From: Pseudomonas viciae
Lineage (GTDB): Bacteria > Pseudomonadota > Gammaproteobacteria > Pseudomonadales > Pseudomonadaceae
NCBI RefSeq assembly: GCF_004786035.1
Contig: NZ_CP035088.1
Location: forward strand, 2,702,001-2,766,000
Direction of reading: 5' to 3'
DNA length: 64,000 bases
The stretch's first letter is position 1. Each line of letters starts with the position of its first letter. The notes below the pieces were generated by a model. It saw only the letters and a program-made list of their open reading frames with translations. It had not been told where the DNA came from and made no database searches. The translations under genes were made by a program, and so were the position numbers. Below are positions 35,195-45,073 of this stretch, piece by piece.

Positions 35195-36268
35195 TCAATG
35201 CTCCCGGCTTTCGAAGTCGATGCGTGGATCGACAAAGGTGTAGGTCAGGTCACCGATCAGTTTTACCACCAGCCCCAGCAGGGTGAAGATGAACAGCGTG
35301 CCGAATACCACCGGGTAGTCGCGGTTGATGGCCGCTTCGAAGCTCATCAGCCCGAGACCGTCGAGGGAGAAAATCACTTCCACCAGCAAGGAGCCGGTGA
35401 AGAAGATACCGATGAACGCCGAAGGGAACCCGGCGATCACCAGCAACATGGCGTTGCGGAACACATGGCCATAGAGCACCCGGTGGCGAGTCAGCCCCTT
35501 GGCCTTGGCCGTGACCACGTATTGCTTGTTGATTTCGTCGAGGAAGCTGTTCTTGGTCAGCAAAGTCATGGTGGCGAAGTTGCCGATTACCAGGGCGGTC
35601 ACGGGCAAGGCCAGGTGCCAGAAGTAGTCGAGGATCTTGCCGCCCATGCTCAGTTCGTCGAAGTTGTTGGAGGTCAGCCCGCGCAACGGGAACCAGTCGA
35701 AATAACTGCCGCCGGCAAACACTACGATCAGCAGGATGGCGAACAGAAACGACGGGATCGCATAACCGACAATGATCGCCGAGCTGGTCCACACGTCAAA
35801 GTGGCTGCCGTGCCGGGTGGCCTTGGCGATCCCCAGCGGGATCGACACCAGGTACATGATCAGCGTGCTCCACAGCCCAAGGGAGATGGACACCGGCATC
35901 TTTTCCTTGATCAGGTCGATGACCTTGGCGTCGCGGAAGAAGCTGTCTCCAAAGTCCAGGCGGGCGTAATTCTTGATCATGATCCACAGACGTTCGGGGG
36001 CCGACTTGTCGAAGCCGTACATGCGCTCGATTTCCTTGACCAGCGCCGGGTCCAGGCCCTGGGCGCCACGGTAGGAGGAACCGGCCACCGACACCTCGGC
36101 ACCGCCGCCGGCAATGCGGCTGGTGGCGCCTTCAAAACCTTCGAGCTTGGCGATCATCTGCTCCACCGGCCCACCGGGCGCGGCCTGGATGATGAGGAAG
36201 TTGATCAACAGGATGCCGAACAGGGTCGGGATGATCAGCAGCAGCCGCCGGAATATATAAGCCAGCAT
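35195..36268 (-). CDS. yejB: Peptide ABC importer permease (YejB/NppB-like)
   Basis: 357 aa permease of the DppB/OppB type. It begins [37 protein letters not shown], with the conserved first helix and the PGGP motif. It has six predicted membrane helices, and the EAA-like loop is [24 protein letters not shown]. It partners YejE as a heterodimeric channel. It lies 4 bp after yejA-1 and 1 bp before yejE. Confidence 0.94.
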   Translation of the reverse strand: MLAYIFRRLLLIIPTLFGILLINFLIIQAAPGGPVEQMIAKLEGFEGATSRIAGGGAEVSVAGSSYRGAQGLDPALVKEIERMYGFDKSAPERLWIMIKNYARLDFGDSFFRDAKVIDLIKEKMPVSISLGLWSTLIMYLVSIPLGIAKATRHGSHFDVWTSSAIIVGYAIPSFLFAILLIVVFAGGSYFDWFPLRGLTSNNFDELSMGGKILDYFWHLALPVTALVIGNFATMTLLTKNSFLDEINKQYVVTAKAKGLTRHRVLYGHVFRNAMLLVIAGFPSAFIGIFFTGSLLVEVIFSLDGLGLMSFEAAINRDYPVVFGTLFIFTLLGLVVKLIGDLTYTFVDPRIDFESREH

Positions 36269-36272
36269 CGGG

Positions 36273-38129
36273 TTACTCCACGCTCGCCGGGGCGGCGTTG
36301 ATCTGTTGTTCCATGACTTGTTTTTCTACCTCGATGGCAGGTTTGGTGTCCGGCTTGACCCACCAGGTCGTGGTGCCGATGTCATAGGTCGGCGTGACGG
36401 TTGGATGGCCGATGTGGTTCCAGTAGGCCACGCGCCAGGTCTTGATGTGCCAGTTGGGAATCACGTAGTAACCCCATTGCAACACCCGGTCCAGCGCCCG
36501 GGCGTGGGCCACCAGGCTTTTGCGTGAGTCGGCGTTGATCAGTTGTTCCACCAGTTGGTCGACGGCCGGGTCCTTCAGGCCCATGGTGTTGCGGCTGCCG
36601 GGCTTGTCAGCGGCGGCCGACATCCAGAATTCGCGTTGTTCGTTACCCGGCGAGCTGGATTGCGGGAAACTGCCTACCACCAGGTCGAAATCCCGGGAGC
36701 GCACGCGGTTGATGTACTGGGACACGTCCACGCGGCGGATGACCAGTTCGATGCCCAGGTCGCTCAGGTTGCGCTTGAATGGCAGCAGCACTCGTTCGAA
36801 CTCGGTCTGGGCCAGCAGGAACTCCAGCACCACCGGTTTGCCCTGGGCGTCGACCATCTTGTCGTCGACGATGCGCCAGCCGGCCTCTTGCAGCAGTTGG
36901 TAAGCCTTGCGCTGCTGGTCGCGGATCATGCCACTGCCGTCGCACATCGAAGGATGGAAGGCTTCGGTGAAGACCTGTTCGGGGATTTTGCCGCGCAGGG
37001 GCTCGAGGATTTTCAGTTCGTCTTCGCCGGGCAGGCCGGTGGCGGCCATTTCCGAGTTTTCGAAATAACTGCGGGTACGGGCGTAAGCGCCGTGGAACAG
37101 TTGTTTGTTGGTCCACTCGAAATCCAGCAGCAGGCTCAGGGCCTTGCGCACCCGCACATCCTGGAAGATCGGGCGGCGCAGGTTGTAGACGAACCCCTGC
37201 ATGCCGGTGGGGTTGCCGTTGGGGATCTGTTCCTTGATCAGCCGGCCTTCGGCCACGGCGGGGATGTTGTAGGCGTTGGCCCAGTTCTTGGCGGCCATTT
37301 CCAGCCAGAAATCGAACTGCCCGGCCTTGAGCGCTTCGACTGCGACGGTGTTGTCGCGGAAGTAGTCGGTGGTCAGTACGTCGAAATTGTAGAAGCCGCG
37401 GTTGACCGGCAGGTCCTTGCCCCAGTAGTCCTTTACGCGCTCATAGCGAATCGAGCGCCCGGCCTTCACTTCGGCGACCCTGTAAGGACCACTGCCCAGG
37501 GGGATCTCCAGGTTGCCCTTGCTGAAGTCGCGCTCGGCCCACCAGTGCTTGGGCAATACCGGTAACTGGCCGAGGATCAACGGCAGTTCGCGGTTGTTGG
37601 TGTGCTTGAACTTGAACAGCACTTTGAGCGGTTCTTCGGCGATGACATCGGCAACGTCGTTGTAATAGCCGCGGAACATCGGTGCGCCGTCCTTGGTCAG
37701 GGTCTGGAAGCTGAAGACAACGTCTTCGGCGCGCACCGGATGGCCGTCGTTGAATCGGGCTTCGGGGCGCAGGTAGAAACGCACCCAGCCGTTGTCCGGG
37801 GCCTTCTCGATTTTTTCGGCGATCAGGCCATATTCGGTGAAGGGTTCGTCCAGGCCTTGTTTGGCCAGGGTGTCGTAGATCAGGCCGATGTCATCGGCCG
37901 GTACGCCTTTGCTGATAAACGGGTTGAGGCTGTCGAAGCTGCCAAACCCGCCCTGGCGGAATATCCCGCCCTTGGGGGCGTCGGGGTTCACGTAGTCGAA
38001 ATGCTTGAAATTGGCCGGGTATTTCGGCGGTTCGTTGTACAAGGTCAAGGCGTGCTGCGGCGCGGCACAGGCCAGCCCGGCGAATAACAGGCTGCTGGCC
38101 TGCAGGAGCAGGGCGCGAAAAGGCTTCAT
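36273..38129 (-). CDS. yejA: Periplasmic peptide-binding protein (YejA-like, copy 1)
   Basis: 618 aa extracellular solute-binding protein family 5 (DppA/OppA type). The signal peptide [22 protein letters not shown] is followed by the family opening [31 protein letters not shown]. The conserved [34 protein letters not shown] lies midway. The start at 38129 overlaps the stop of the upstream paralog by ATGA. Having two binding proteins for one permease suggests a broader ligand range (inference). Confidence 0.93.
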   Translation of the reverse strand: MKPFRALLLQASSLLFAGLACAAPQHALTLYNEPPKYPANFKHFDYVNPDAPKGGIFRQGGFGSFDSLNPFISKGVPADDIGLIYDTLAKQGLDEPFTEYGLIAEKIEKAPDNGWVRFYLRPEARFNDGHPVRAEDVVFSFQTLTKDGAPMFRGYYNDVADVIAEEPLKVLFKFKHTNNRELPLILGQLPVLPKHWWAERDFSKGNLEIPLGSGPYRVAEVKAGRSIRYERVKDYWGKDLPVNRGFYNFDVLTTDYFRDNTVAVEALKAGQFDFWLEMAAKNWANAYNIPAVAEGRLIKEQIPNGNPTGMQGFVYNLRRPIFQDVRVRKALSLLLDFEWTNKQLFHGAYARTRSYFENSEMAATGLPGEDELKILEPLRGKIPEQVFTEAFHPSMCDGSGMIRDQQRKAYQLLQEAGWRIVDDKMVDAQGKPVVLEFLLAQTEFERVLLPFKRNLSDLGIELVIRRVDVSQYINRVRSRDFDLVVGSFPQSSSPGNEQREFWMSAAADKPGSRNTMGLKDPAVDQLVEQLINADSRKSLVAHARALDRVLQWGYYVIPNWHIKTWRVAYWNHIGHPTVTPTYDIGTTTWWVKPDTKPAIEVEKQVMEQQINAAPASVE

Positions 38130-39958
38130 TGATCTTTCTCCGAAGATTTCAGCCACCAGGCGCTCAGGCCCAGGGTGTAGGGCGGCGTGGTGACGAAGGC
38201 GAACCGGTTGCGGTACGCCAGGCGATGATAGTTGAGATACCAGTTGGGGATGCAGTAGTGCTGCCATAGCAGCACGCGGTCCAAGGCTTTGCCGGCGGCG
38301 ACCTGTTCGTCGCGGGTCTGGGCGGCCAGCAGCTTTTCCAGCAGGTGATCGACCACCGGGTTGGTAATCCCGGCGTAGTTCTTGCTGCCCTTGACCCCGG
38401 CCTGGCTGGAGTGAAAGTACTGCCATTGCTCCAGGCCCGGGCTGAGGGTCTGGCCCAGGGTAAGCAGGATCATGTCGAAGTCGAACTGATCCAGGCGCTG
38501 TTTGTACTGGGCGCGGTCCACCGTGCGCAGCCGGGCCTGGATACCGATGCTGGCGAGGTTTTCAACGTAGGGTTGCAGGATGCGCTCCAGGTTCGGGTTC
38601 ACCAACAGGATCTCGAAGCGCAGGGGCTGGCTGTCGGCATTCACCAGGCGCTGGCCGTTGAGAGTCCAGCCAGCCTCTTTCAATAACCCCAAGGCCTTGC
38701 GCAGGGTTTCCCGGGGAATGCCGCGACCGTCGGTTTTCGGCAAGCTGAAGGGTTCGGTGAGCAATCGGGCTGGCAATTGTTCGCGGTATGGCTTGAGCAA
38801 CAGCCATTCATGGCCCACCGGCAGGCCGCTGGCGGAGAATTCGCTGTTGGGGTAATAACTGAGGGTGCGCTTGTAGGCGCCGCTGAACAGTGTGCGATTG
38901 GTCCACTCGAAGTCGAACATCAGCCCCAGGGCTTCGCGAACCTTGGCCTCGGCAAAAGTGCCGCGCCGGGTGTTCATGAACAGGCCCTGGGTCTGGGTCG
39001 GGATCTGGTGGGGGATCTGCGCCTTGATCACATCGCCGCGTTTGATCGCCGGGAAGTCATAGCCGTTGGCCCAGTTCTTGGCCTGATGTTCGATATAGAT
39101 ATCGAATTCACCGGCCTTGAAGGCCTCGAAGGCCACTTCGCTGTCACGATAGAACTCCACGTCCATGCGGTTGTAGTTGTATTTGCCGCGATTGACCGGC
39201 AGGTCCTTGCCCCAGTAATCCTTGACCCTTTCGAATACCAGTTGGCGACCGGGCTGCACTTTGGTGATGCGATAAGGCCCACTGCCCAGGGGCGGTTCGA
39301 AGGTGGTGGCCTTGAAGTCGCGGTCTTTCCAATAATGCTGGGGCAACACTGGCAACTCCCCCAGGCGCAGGATCAGCAGCGGGTTGCCCGCGCGTTTGAA
39401 GACAAAGCGGATCTTCAGCGGGTTGAGGATATCGACCCGCAGCACTTCCTGCAGGTTGGTGCGGTATTGCGGGTGGCCGTCCTTGAGCAGCGTTTTGTAG
39501 GAGAACGCCACGTCATAGGCGGTGATCGGCACGCCATCGTGAAACCGCGCTTCGGGCCGCAGGTTGAACACCACCCAGCTGCGGTCTTCGCTGTACTCCA
39601 CCGACTGGGCGATCAGGCCGTAGCTCGACGTTGGCTCATCGCCGGAGGGCGCGTATTGGCCGGTGCCGACCATCAGCGGTTCGTTCAGCTCGTTGATGCC
39701 GTATTGCAGGAAATTTGGCGTGGAAACCGGGCTGCTGCCCTTGAATGTATAGGGGTTGAGCGTATCGAAGGTGCCGAATGCCATGACCCGCAAGGTACCG
39801 CCCTTGGGCGCTTGCGGGTTGACCCAGTCGAAGTGGGTAAATCTGGCCGGGTACTTGAGCGTGCCGAACTGCGCATAGCCATGGCTTTCGCTGATGGTTG
39901 CGCTGGCGGGGGAGCTCAAGGCCAGGCTGATCAGGAGCAGGAGGAGGGGACGTATCAA
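38126..39958 (-). CDS. yejA: Periplasmic peptide-binding protein (YejA-like, copy 2)
   Basis: 610 aa paralog of the gene just downstream, sharing [54 protein letters not shown] and FEWTNRTLF. The most likely start is TTG at 39958, which places the signal sequence LIRPLLLLLISLALSSPASA at the very N terminus. The frame stays open back to about 40111, but that stretch includes a REP palindrome and looks non-coding. No strong ribosome binding site is seen, so the start is tentative. It is the first gene of the importer operon. Confidence 0.88.
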   Translation of the reverse strand: MIRPLLLLLISLALSSPASATISESHGYAQFGTLKYPARFTHFDWVNPQAPKGGTLRVMAFGTFDTLNPYTFKGSSPVSTPNFLQYGINELNEPLMVGTGQYAPSGDEPTSSYGLIAQSVEYSEDRSWVVFNLRPEARFHDGVPITAYDVAFSYKTLLKDGHPQYRTNLQEVLRVDILNPLKIRFVFKRAGNPLLILRLGELPVLPQHYWKDRDFKATTFEPPLGSGPYRITKVQPGRQLVFERVKDYWGKDLPVNRGKYNYNRMDVEFYRDSEVAFEAFKAGEFDIYIEHQAKNWANGYDFPAIKRGDVIKAQIPHQIPTQTQGLFMNTRRGTFAEAKVREALGLMFDFEWTNRTLFSGAYKRTLSYYPNSEFSASGLPVGHEWLLLKPYREQLPARLLTEPFSLPKTDGRGIPRETLRKALGLLKEAGWTLNGQRLVNADSQPLRFEILLVNPNLERILQPYVENLASIGIQARLRTVDRAQYKQRLDQFDFDMILLTLGQTLSPGLEQWQYFHSSQAGVKGSKNYAGITNPVVDHLLEKLLAAQTRDEQVAAGKALDRVLLWQHYCIPNWYLNYHRLAYRNRFAFVTTPPYTLGLSAWWLKSSEKDQ

Positions 39959-40064
39959 GTCTGAGATCCGATCCAGGCGGCTTGGGCTTTTATGGCCTGT
40001 ACAGTAACAGCTTGTATCGGCAGGAAAAAGGCGGGGGCTCAAAGCTGCAGGGATTACCCGGAAC

Positions 40065-40094
40065 TGTGGCGAGGGAGCAAGCTCCCTCGCCACA
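40065..40094. repeat. Class B palindrome
   Basis: A 30-nt near-perfect palindrome with 14-nt arms, TGTGGCGAGGGAGC and its complement, around AA. It lies between mltD and the importer operon on the same strand and could form a hairpin in the readthrough transcript. Confidence 0.9.
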
Positions 40095-40119
40095 ACAAGC
40101 CCCTCGATCAAGGTGGGGC

Positions 40120-41568
40120 TTAATGCGGGGAGTACACCGTCAGCATCTGCCCAGGTTTGAGCGCCTTGCCCATCCGTGGATTCCAGCGCTTGAGGTGTTG
40201 CATTTCCACGTTGAAGCGCTTGGCGACCACATACAACGAATCGCCCTGCTTGACCTTGTACTGGGTCTGTTTTTTCTGGTCCTTGCTGTTGGCGGCCACC
40301 ACGGTGCTGATGCGCTTGCCGGTAGCCTTGGTGGGCTTGGTGTCGCGCATCACCAGGGTCTGGCCGACCTTGAGCTTGCTGCCGCTGAGCTTGTTCCAGC
40401 GTTGCAGGTCCTTGGTCTGGACGTTGTTGGCCTTGGCGATCTGGGCCAGGTTCTCGCCGCGCTTGACGCGGTAGGTGCGCCTTGCGCCTTCCACTTCACT
40501 GTCGTCGACGTTTTCAAAGACCGGTTTGAGCGAGCGCTGGCTGATCAGCTCTTCCGGGCGCATGGTCGACAGGCTGGCGGTCAGCAACTGGGCCTTGGAG
40601 GTGGGCACCAGCAGGTGCTGCGGGCCGTCGATGGTGGTGCGTTGCTTGAAGGCCGGATTGAGCTGGAACAGTTCGTCTTCGTCGATGTTGGCCACCGCCG
40701 CAACCTTGGACAGGTCCATGCGCTGGTTGATTTCGACGACTTGGAAATAGGGTTCGTTGGCGATCGGGTTGAGGTTCACGCCATAAGCATCGGGCGAGAG
40801 CACGACCTGGGACAACGCCAGCAACTTCGGCACATAGGCCTGGGTTTCGCTGGGCAGTGGCAGGTTCCAGTAGTCGGTGGGCAGGCCGAGCTTTTCGTTG
40901 CGCTCGATGGCGCGGCTGACCGTGCCTTCACCGGCGTTGTACGCGGCCAGCGCCAGCAACCAGTCGCCGTTGAACATGTCGTGCAGGCGCGTCAGGTAAT
41001 CCATGGCGGCCGTGGTGGAGGCGGTGATGTCGCGGCGCCCGTCATAGAAGCGGGTCTGGCGCAGGTTGAAGTAACGTCCCGTGGACGGGATGAATTGCCA
41101 CAGCCCTACGGCGTTGGCCCGGGAATAGGCCATGGGGTTGTAGGCGCTTTCGATCACTGGCAGCAGCGCCAGCTCCAGCGGCATGTTGCGTTCTTCGAGG
41201 CGTTCGACGATGTAATGGATGTACAGGCTGCCGCGCTCACCGGCGTTTTCCAGGAAAGACGGGTTGCTGGCGAACCACAGGCGCTGTTGCTCGATGCGTG
41301 GATTGACGCCGGCGGTTTCCTGGAGCTGGAAGCCCTGGCGCATGCGTTCCCAGACATCCTGGGGCACTTGGGGGCTGGGTTTTTCAGTGAGCCAGACAGG
41401 CTTCTGTTTGGCGCGAGCGGCGATATTCGGCGTGTGGGCCGCGTCGGTCTGCGGCACCTGGCTCGTGCTCTGGCAGCCCGCCAGTGTCGCGGACACAGCC
41501 ACCGCAATGGCTTGAGCCAAGCGGGTCAATGTGTCTGACTGGGCGGACCTGCGTATAGATGACGACAT
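40120..41568 (-). CDS. mltD: Membrane-bound lytic murein transglycosylase D
   Basis: 482 aa lipoprotein that cleaves peptidoglycan glycan strands to 1,6-anhydro products. The signal peptide ends in the lipobox LAGC (Cys32). The SLT domain carries the catalytic Glu in LLPVIESAYNP and the GLWQFIPSTGRYF and AYNAGEGTVSRAI motifs. Two C-terminal LysM repeats follow (TYRVKRGENLAQIAKANN and QYKVKQGDSLYVVAKRFN). The start at 41568 was chosen over the TTG at 41592. It is the neighbour of gloB in many Pseudomonas. Confidence 0.95.
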   Translation of the reverse strand: MSSSIRRSAQSDTLTRLAQAIAVAVSATLAGCQSTSQVPQTDAAHTPNIAARAKQKPVWLTEKPSPQVPQDVWERMRQGFQLQETAGVNPRIEQQRLWFASNPSFLENAGERGSLYIHYIVERLEERNMPLELALLPVIESAYNPMAYSRANAVGLWQFIPSTGRYFNLRQTRFYDGRRDITASTTAAMDYLTRLHDMFNGDWLLALAAYNAGEGTVSRAIERNEKLGLPTDYWNLPLPSETQAYVPKLLALSQVVLSPDAYGVNLNPIANEPYFQVVEINQRMDLSKVAAVANIDEDELFQLNPAFKQRTTIDGPQHLLVPTSKAQLLTASLSTMRPEELISQRSLKPVFENVDDSEVEGARRTYRVKRGENLAQIAKANNVQTKDLQRWNKLSGSKLKVGQTLVMRDTKPTKATGKRISTVVAANSKDQKKQTQYKVKQGDSLYVVAKRFNVEMQHLKRWNPRMGKALKPGQMLTVYSPH

Positions 41569-41667
41569 TGGCTGGAAGTAAGTTCCGGGCAAAAATGTCG
41601 GCCGATTCTAGGAAGCGCACCCCAACAGGTCAACCATTCAGAATTTTTATATCAATCGATAGCTACC

Positions 41668-42435
41668 TTAGAACTTATCTTTCCAAGCCCTCAAGGCCGC
41701 AAAAACCTCGCTTGGCGTCTCGTTACGCTGGCCATTCCGTTCGTCTGCTTTTTGTTTAACGAATGTTTCAGTGGTGCGCAGGAACGGATTGGTCAGCTTT
41801 TCCAGGGCCAGGGTCGAGGGCAGGGAAATGACGCCTTCGCTGCGTAGCCGGCTGACTTTTTCCAGACGGGCGGCGATGTCCGGATTGCCCGGCTCCACTG
41901 CGGCGGCAAACTTCAGGTTGCTGAGGGTGTATTCATGGGTGCAGTAGACCAGCGTATCTTCGGGCAGGGCGGCGAGGCGGCTGAGCGAGTGGTGCATTTG
42001 CGCCGGCGTCCCTTCGAAGAGCCGGCCGCATCCGGCGGCAAACAGGGTGTCGCCACAGAACAGCAGGCCATGGTGGTAGTAGGCGATGTGTCCCAATGTA
42101 TGGCCAGGCACGGCGTAGACATCGAAGTCCAGGCCGAGCACGCTGAGCGTGTCGTTGTCATTGAGCGCCATGTCCCGCGCCGGGATGTTTTCGCTGGCCG
42201 GGCCGTAGACGGTGGCGTGCGTTGCGTTTTTCAGTGCCTCGACGCCGCCGACATGGTCATGGTGATGGTGGGTGACCAGTATGTCGCTCAAGACCCAGCC
42301 GGGGTGGGCGTCGAGCCAGGCTTGTACCGGCGCGGCGTCTCCCGGGTCGACCACGGCGCAGCGCTGGGTCGCGTGGTCCTGTAACAACCAGATGTAGTTA
42401 TCGGTGAACGCGGGCAGGGCACTGATCTGTATCAT
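41668..42435 (-). CDS. gloB: Hydroxyacylglutathione hydrolase (glyoxalase II)
   Basis: 255 aa metallo-beta-lactamase-fold hydrolase that converts S-D-lactoylglutathione to D-lactate and glutathione in methylglyoxal detoxification. The metal-binding motif [10 protein letters not shown] is intact, with further ligands in AVPGHTLGH and [13 protein letters not shown]. The C-terminal part includes [14 protein letters not shown] and NPFLR, as in the family. The start at 42435 gives [18 protein letters not shown]. Divergent from the YafS-like gene across 65 bp. Confidence 0.96.
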   Translation of the reverse strand: MIQISALPAFTDNYIWLLQDHATQRCAVVDPGDAAPVQAWLDAHPGWVLSDILVTHHHHDHVGGVEALKNATHATVYGPASENIPARDMALNDNDTLSVLGLDFDVYAVPGHTLGHIAYYHHGLLFCGDTLFAAGCGRLFEGTPAQMHHSLSRLAALPEDTLVYCTHEYTLSNLKFAAAVEPGNPDIAARLEKVSRLRSEGVISLPSTLALEKLTNPFLRTTETFVKQKADERNGQRNETPSEVFAALRAWKDKF

Positions 42436-42500
42436 CGCGAAATTCGCCAAGCGGAAAACAAAGGCGCATCTTAGAACTTCCTGACGCGTTGGAGAATGCA

Positions 42501-43259
42501 ATGACCGATAAAGCGTTCGCTCAGGCTGATCCTGACTGGCTGGCGTTGATCAGCGCGGCCCGCGAATGGTTGTCCGGCCCTGTCGGGCAATTTTTGTTGG
42601 AAGAGGAGCGGCGCATGCTCGAAGACGAGCTGGGCCGGTTCTTTGGCGGCTACCTGGTGCATTACGGGCCTTCGGCGCAGACGCCGCCGTCGGCGCCGCA
42701 GGTGCAGCGCAATGTCCGCCTGGGGGCGCCATTGCCTGGGGTCGAGATCGTCTGCGAGGAGCAGGCCTGGCCTTTGAGTGAGCATGCCGCCGATGTGGTG
42801 GTGCTGCAGCACGGCCTGGATTTCTGCCTGTCTCCCCACGGTTTGCTGCGTGAAGCCGCCAGCAGCGTGCGCCCCGGTGGCCATCTGTTGATCATCGGCA
42901 TCAATCCCTGGAGCAGTTGGGGGTTGCGCCACGTGTTCGCCCACGACGCCTTGCGCCAGGCTCGCTGCATCTCGGCCTCGCGGGTCGGCGACTGGCTCAA
43001 CCTGCTGGGCTTCGCGCTGGAGAAACGCCGCTTCGGGTGCTATCGTCCGCCGCTTGCGTCGCCCAAGTGGCAGGCCCGTCTGGCCGGCTGGGAGCGCAAG
43101 GCCGGTGACTGGCAACTGTCCGGCGGTGGTTTCTATCTGTTGGTGGCGCGCAAGATCGCGGTCGGGCTGCGCCCGGTGCGTCAGGCGCGACGCGAGCCGA
43201 TGGGCAAGCTGATTCCCTTGCCGATGGCCAAGGTCAACCGTCGCCACATCGAGCCGTAA
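42501..43259 (+). CDS. YafS-like methyltransferase-family protein
   Basis: 252 aa class I SAM-methyltransferase-like protein. The region [56 protein letters not shown] matches motifs II to IV. The glycine-rich SAM-binding motif I is missing or degenerate at the expected place, so activity is uncertain. GGAGA lies 5 nt before the start. The gene order gloB, this gene, rnhA, dnaQ equals the E. coli gloB-yafS-rnhA-dnaQ order. The function is unknown. Confidence 0.85.
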   Translation: MTDKAFAQADPDWLALISAAREWLSGPVGQFLLEEERRMLEDELGRFFGGYLVHYGPSAQTPPSAPQVQRNVRLGAPLPGVEIVCEEQAWPLSEHAADVVVLQHGLDFCLSPHGLLREAASSVRPGGHLLIIGINPWSSWGLRHVFAHDALRQARCISASRVGDWLNLLGFALEKRRFGCYRPPLASPKWQARLAGWERKAGDWQLSGGGFYLLVARKIAVGLRPVRQARREPMGKLIPLPMAKVNRRHIEP

Positions 43260-43348
43260 CCCTTTTTCTGATGGTCTGGCCGGTATATCGGCGGCGGGCG
43301 TTATTGTCCCGACCGGCAGGCCTTTGCATTTTTTCTGGATAGATTGGC

Positions 43349-43801
43349 ATGAGCGATAGCGTAGAACTCTTCACCGATGGCGCCTGCAAGGGCAATCCCG
43401 GCCCGGGCGGCTGGGGCGCGTTGCTGGTGTGCAAGGGCGTGGAAAAAGAGCTCTGGGGCGGCGAAACCAATACCACCAACAATCGCATGGAACTGATGGG
43501 CGCGATCCGCGGCCTGGAAGAGCTCAAGCGGCCCTGCGATGTGCTGTTGGTGACTGACTCGCAGTACGTGATGAAAGGCATCAACGAGTGGATGGCCAAC
43601 TGGAAGAAGCGCGGCTGGAAGACCGCCGCCAAGGAGCCAGTGAAAAACGCCGACCTCTGGAAAATGCTGGATGAGCAGGTCAATCGCCATAACGTCACCT
43701 GGAAATGGGTGCGCGGCCACATCGGCCACCACGGCAACGAACGGGCCGACCAGTTGGCCAATCGTGGGGTGGATGAGGTGCGGGGTTTCAAGCAGGCTTG
43801 A
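43349..43801 (+). CDS. rnhA: Ribonuclease HI
   Basis: 150 aa RNase HI that degrades RNA in RNA-DNA hybrids, including R-loops and primers. The catalytic acidic residues are visible in [27 protein letters not shown] and [11 protein letters not shown], with the final [13 protein letters not shown] motif. It has the complete family length. It is transcribed in the same direction as dnaQ, but a 313-bp repeat-rich gap separates them. Confidence 0.97.
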   Translation: MSDSVELFTDGACKGNPGPGGWGALLVCKGVEKELWGGETNTTNNRMELMGAIRGLEELKRPCDVLLVTDSQYVMKGINEWMANWKKRGWKTAAKEPVKNADLWKMLDEQVNRHNVTWKWVRGHIGHHGNERADQLANRGVDEVRGFKQA

Positions 43802-43820
43802 TTCAGCTGGATGTGACCCC

Positions 43821-43960
43821 TGTGGCGAGGGAGCTCCCGCCGGGTCCTGTAGGCGCTGGCGAAGCCTGCGATCTTTTGATCTTTTGATCTTTTGATCTTT
43901 CGCTTGAGATTCAAGTGTCTGGGGAAAGATCGCAGCCTCGTTGCACTCGACAGCTCCTCC
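43821..43960. repeat. Mosaic of partial class B and class C palindromes with an expanded GATCTTTT tract
   Basis: A truncated class B half (TGTGGCGAGGGAGCTCCC, 43821-43838) is followed by a class C element (43849-43960; GTAGGCGCTGGC... to ...CAGCTCCTCC). Within its left arm the 8-nt unit GATCTTTT repeats 3.9 times (43870-43900). This fills most of the gap between rnhA and dnaQ. No gene was seen there. Confidence 0.8.
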
Positions 43961-44114
43961 GGAACCAGAATCCAGCGAGAGCAAGCTGTGTTCCCCCAGA
44001 ATTTGCTCCCGCACAATCCACTTTTCCTCCATAAGCCTGGGGTCAATCCCCTGGCCACAGGAGCGTGTTAACATCCGCGTTTTTGCAAGCCTGCCCGTTG
44101 AGAGCTGAACACTG

Positions 44115-44876
44115 ATGGCCAACAGATCTGTTGTACTGGATACCGAAACCACCGGCATGCCGGTGACCGATGGTCACCGGATTATCGAAATCGGCTGTGT
44201 CGAGCTGATGGGCCGGCGCCTGACCGGTCGCCACTTCCACGTCTACCTGCAACCGGACCGCGAAAGTGACGAGGGCGCCATCGGCGTCCACGGCATCACC
44301 AACGAGTTCCTGGTGGGCAAGCCGCGTTTCGCCGAAGTGGCCGATGAGTTCTTCGAATTCATCCAGGGCGCGCAGTTGATCATCCACAACGCGGCGTTCG
44401 ACGTGGGGTTCATCAACAACGAGTTCGCCTTGATGGGCCAGCACGACCGGGCCGACATCACCCAGCATTGCACCATCCTCGATACCCTGATGATGGCCCG
44501 GGAACGTCACCCGGGGCAGCGCAACAGCCTCGATGCGTTGTGCAAGCGCTACGGCGTCGATAACTCCGGCCGTGAACTGCACGGCGCCTTGCTTGACTCC
44601 GAGATTCTGGCCGACGTCTACCTGACCATGACCGGTGGCCAGACCAGTCTGTCCCTGGCCGGTAACGCCTCGGATGGCAACGGTACCGGCGAAGGCTCGG
44701 GCAACCAGGCCACGGAAATCCGGCGTTTGCCCGCTGACCGCAGGCCATCGCGGATCATCCGCGCCAGCGAAAGCGACCTGGCCGAACATGCCGCGCGTCT
44801 GGAAGCCATCGCCAAGTCCGCCGGTGCTCCGGCACTGTGGACGCAGTTGGTCGAGGCGCAGGCCGCCACGAACTGA
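44115..44876 (+). CDS. dnaQ: DNA polymerase III epsilon subunit (proofreading exonuclease)
   Basis: 253 aa 3'-5' exonuclease of the replicative polymerase. The Exo I motif VLDTETTG, Exo II NAAFDVGFINNEF and Exo III HGALLDSEILADVYL (His and Asp) are intact. A glycine- and serine-rich linker after about residue 180 leads to the C-terminal segment that binds the alpha subunit. It has full length and a canonical N terminus. It is followed by a short class A palindrome. Confidence 0.97.
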   Translation: MANRSVVLDTETTGMPVTDGHRIIEIGCVELMGRRLTGRHFHVYLQPDRESDEGAIGVHGITNEFLVGKPRFAEVADEFFEFIQGAQLIIHNAAFDVGFINNEFALMGQHDRADITQHCTILDTLMMARERHPGQRNSLDALCKRYGVDNSGRELHGALLDSEILADVYLTMTGGQTSLSLAGNASDGNGTGEGSGNQATEIRRLPADRRPSRIIRASESDLAEHAARLEAIAKSAGAPALWTQLVEAQAATN

Positions 44877-44888
44877 TGAAACCTTCCT

Positions 44889-44912
44889 TGTGGGAGCGAG
44901 CTTGCTCCCACA
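44889..44912. repeat. Short class A palindrome
   Basis: TGTGGGAGCGAGCTTGCTCCCACA lacks the CGCGAT extension and is nearly self-complementary. It lies 12 bp after dnaQ and may stabilise or end its transcript. Confidence 0.85.
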
Positions 44913-45073
44913 GAGTTATCCATCGCTCATTTCTCGCCACAATCGCCAGTACCTTCTAACCTGAGGTAACGGGCAGGCTACGGATCCCGCTTGATGTGTG
45001 AAGATTTGAAAGGCAAGGGCAATGGATGGCGATGCGCCGTTGGTTGTCTCAAGGAATGAGGACTTTCCCCAGT

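Noticed and set aside
43821..43960. Possible CRISPR or tandem-repeat array between rnhA and dnaQ
   Set aside because: Repeats are 8-nt slippage units and palindromes with no regular unique spacers and no cas genes.
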